From assembly GCA_041592975.1 (NCBI GenBank), contig JBFHOZ010000083.1, positions 1 through 9,608 of the forward strand: a stretch of 9,608 nt of DNA. The letters run 5' to 3'. Below the pieces are notes generated by a model that ran no database searches, had not been told where the DNA came from, and saw only the letters and a list, made by a program, of their open reading frames with translations. Numbering within the stretch: position 1 is the first letter of the stretch; every line of letters starts with the position of its first letter. The stretch comes from BM707 sp041592975 (GTDB lineage: Bacteria; Desulfobacterota; Desulfuromonadia; Desulfuromonadales; UBA2294). The position numbers were made by a program, and so were the translations under genes. This document shows positions 8,450 to 9,608 of this stretch, piece after piece.

Positions 8450-8506
8450 TCAGCAGGGGTGAACGTTTCCGCTGCCGACCACTTTGGGCTTCATGTACTT
8501 TTTCAT
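8450..8506 (-). CDS. 18-residue peptide, putative RiPP (geopeptide-like) precursor
   Basis: A tiny ORF encoding MKKYMKPKVVGSGNVHPC. It has a near-ideal ribosome binding site, AAGGAG (8513-8518), six bases before the ATG, and a terminator 13 bp after the stop, so it is very likely translated. The basic MKKY.KPKV start is common in very short precursors of modified peptides (PqqA-like and other radical-SAM targets). The tail is glycine-, asparagine- and cysteine-containing (GSGNVHPC) and offers modifiable residues. From memory, Geobacter relatives carry a 'geopeptide' with a dedicated radical SAM/SPASM maturase, and this sequence fits that impression; I could not check it. No maturase or transporter is in the window. 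It lies downstream of, and co-directional with, the FG-GAP/ASPIC gene and may share its transcript. Without modification enzymes it could also be a free signalling peptide ending in cysteine. Confidence 0.75.
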   Translation of the reverse strand: MKKYMKPKVVGSGNVHPC

Positions 8507-8529
8507 GGCGTTCTCCTTTGAATTTGTGC

Positions 8530-8597
8530 GTCATTCCCGGCTTCGATCGGAAATCCATTCATCGTTCTCAATGAATCCCCGCTGTCGCAAGGACGAC
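8530..8597. repeat. Degenerate 68-bp palindromic element (REP-doublet or MITE-like)
   Basis: The left end GTCATTCCCG and the reverse complement of the right end, GTCGTCCTTG, match as degenerate terminal inverted repeats. Internal segments also mirror each other: CGGAAATCCATTCAT on one side, and CGGGGATTCATT when the other side is reverse-complemented. An exact inner stem ATTCAT/ATGAAT encloses an 8-nt loop. The GTCATTCCCG...CGGGAATCCA pattern is typical of dispersed intergenic repeats in many proteobacteria. It fills most of the gap between the FG-GAP/ASPIC gene and the peptide gene. Confidence 0.6.
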
Positions 8598-8600
8598 AAT

Positions 8601-9608
8601 TTATTGTTCGATGGTGACCGTCTCACCGCTGTTTGCTTTTGCTGTCCGTGTCGTACCGTCGGCGAAGGTCACGGTGACGGTGAAATCGCTCCCCGACACC
8701 CCGAAATGGGCGACGTTCGGGCTCTGCGCGCAGAAACCGTCAGCCGATTTCAGCTCGCGCACGGCAAGCTGCTTGCCGCCTTTGCCCAGCGCCACCTTGG
8801 CGCCGTAGCCGGAGCCCTTGGCCTTGACCTGGACCTTGACGAAGTTGCCGTCGTTCTGCTGGTTCAGGTAGAGCTTGTTGGCCGCCCCCCAGTTGACCAC
8901 GTAGAGATCGAGGTCGCCGTCGTTGTCGACGTCGGCGAAAGCGGTCCCCTTGGTCCGCACCGTCGAGCACTGGATCTGCGGCTGCTTGTCGGCGACGTTG
9001 GCGAAGTTGCCGGCGCCGTCATTGACGTAGAGCTGGTTGGCGAGCTTGCAGTCCCCTTCGTACAGATCGACATCGCCGTCATGGTCGATGTCGCCGAAGG
9101 TCGGCCCCTTGCCCCACCCTTCGCCGGCGCCGGCGATCTTTTCGGTCGCCCTGGTGAAGGTGCCGTCGCCGTTGTTCAGGTAGAGGTTGTTCTTGCCGAC
9201 GTAGTTGGAGACGAACAGGTCCTGGTCGCCGTCATTGTCGATGTCGGCGAAAGAGGCGCCGAGGCCCCAGTTGCCGTCGGCAACGCCGGCCTGCTGGCCG
9301 ATTTCGGTGAAGGTGCCGTCGCCGTTGTTGCGATAGAGCCGGTTGCTCTCGCCGACCGGGTAGCGGCCGTTGACGACGTAGAGGTCGACGTCGCCGTCGT
9401 TGTCGATGTCGCTCCAGACCCCCATCCAGCTCCAGGAGGGATCGCCGACACCGGCGAGGTCGGTCACGTCGGTGAAGGTGCCGTCGCCGTTGTTGCGATA
9501 GAGGACGTTCTTGGCGCCGACGCCATAGTTGGCGCAGTAGATGTCGAGAAACCCGTCGTTGTCGTAGTCGGCGAAGGAGGCGGCGTAGGTGAACGCCTTC
9601 AGGCCGAC
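8601..9608 (-). CDS. FG-GAP/VCBS-repeat protein with C-terminal ASPIC/UnbV-type domain (5' end outside window)
   Basis: The reading frame is open from 9608 to the TAA at 8601, giving 335 visible C-terminal residues; the true start is beyond the right edge, and the GTG at 9467 is just an internal valine. Five tandem repeats are visible, each with a calcium-loop-like core (DYDNDGFLD, DIDNDGDVD, DIDNDGDQD, DIDHDGDVD, DVDNDGDLD), then LY..N and usually NNGDGTF. This is the blade pattern of FG-GAP/VCBS beta-propellers. The last 80 or so residues (GYGAKV, REL, GFCAQSPNVAHFGV, VTVTFADGTT) match the ASPIC/UnbV domain typical of CRTAC1-like secreted proteins. It is presumably exported and calcium-stabilised; partner or ligand unknown. 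Unusually for such a protein, the next gene downstream encodes an 18-residue peptide. Confidence 0.92.
   Translation of the reverse strand, partial: VGLKAFTYAASFADYDNDGFLDIYCANYGVGAKNVLYRNNGDGTFTDVTDLAGVGDPSWSWMGVWSDIDNDGDVDLYVVNGRYPVGESNRLYRNNGDGTFTEIGQQAGVADGNWGLGASFADIDNDGDQDLFVSNYVGKNNLYLNNGDGTFTRATEKIAGAGEGWGKGPTFGDIDHDGDVDLYEGDCKLANQLYVNDGAGNFANVADKQPQIQCSTVRTKGTAFADVDNDGDLDLYVVNWGAANKLYLNQQNDGNFVKVQVKAKGSGYGAKVALGKGGKQLAVRELKSADGFCAQSPNVAHFGVSGSDFTVTVTFADGTTRTAKANSGETVTIEQ
9153..9503. repeat. Near-identical direct DNA repeats inside the FG-GAP gene
   Basis: A 35-nt stretch is identical at 9304-9338 and 9469-9503 (period 165 bp, 55 codons). Its 24-nt core recurs at 9153-9176 (153 bp away). 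These encode the NNGDGTFT part of successive propeller repeats. Identity at the DNA level, not just protein level, suggests recent duplication or gene conversion and possible repeat-number variation. Confidence 0.85.

Overview
This is a GC-rich bacterial window whose gene content suggests a Desulfuromonadales/Geobacter-type deltaproteobacterium. The grounds are a complete NtrB/NtrC-style two-component pair, many exported lipoproteins and beta-sandwich proteins, and a tiny peptide gene that looks like the 'geopeptide' precursors I associate from memory with Geobacter relatives. The taxonomic call is inference. I could not run any search.

Layout. Positions 1-251 hold no gene I can support: there is a plus-strand terminator-like hairpin near the left edge and a strong minus-strand terminator at 193-227. 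Minus-strand genes follow. A membrane sensor histidine kinase (1692-3905) and a sigma-54-type response regulator (252-1673) form a two-gene operon with an 18-bp gap. It has its own plausible promoter and ends at the 193-227 terminator. The regulator has glutamine in place of the key threonine of its GAFTGA loop.

Upstream of the kinase, after another strong terminator (4139-4167), lies a small membrane-anchored protein (4190-4801) that joins a TPR-like segment to a pseudopilin-like C-terminal segment. It is transcribed away from a plus-strand pair of lipoproteins: a TPR lipoprotein (4940-6307) and a lipoprotein with a predicted jelly-roll domain (6307-7050). The pair is joined by a TGATG stop/start overlap, which indicates translational coupling. 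Together these three look like envelope or export structural proteins, with no catalytic function visible.

A 38-bp nested palindrome (7095-7132) separates this operon from a convergent minus-strand gene (7189-8214). That gene encodes a secreted protein of three tandem carboxypeptidase-regulatory-like beta-sandwich repeats.

The right end is the most interesting part. A minus-strand gene running off the window edge (8601 to beyond 9608) encodes FG-GAP/VCBS calcium-binding-type repeats followed by an ASPIC/UnbV-type domain. Downstream of it, after a degenerate 68-bp palindromic element, is an unannotated 18-residue peptide gene (8450-8506) with a near-ideal ribosome binding site and its own terminator. 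It has the look of a RiPP (ribosomally made, post-translationally modified peptide) precursor. Any maturase would have to lie outside the window, most likely past 9608.
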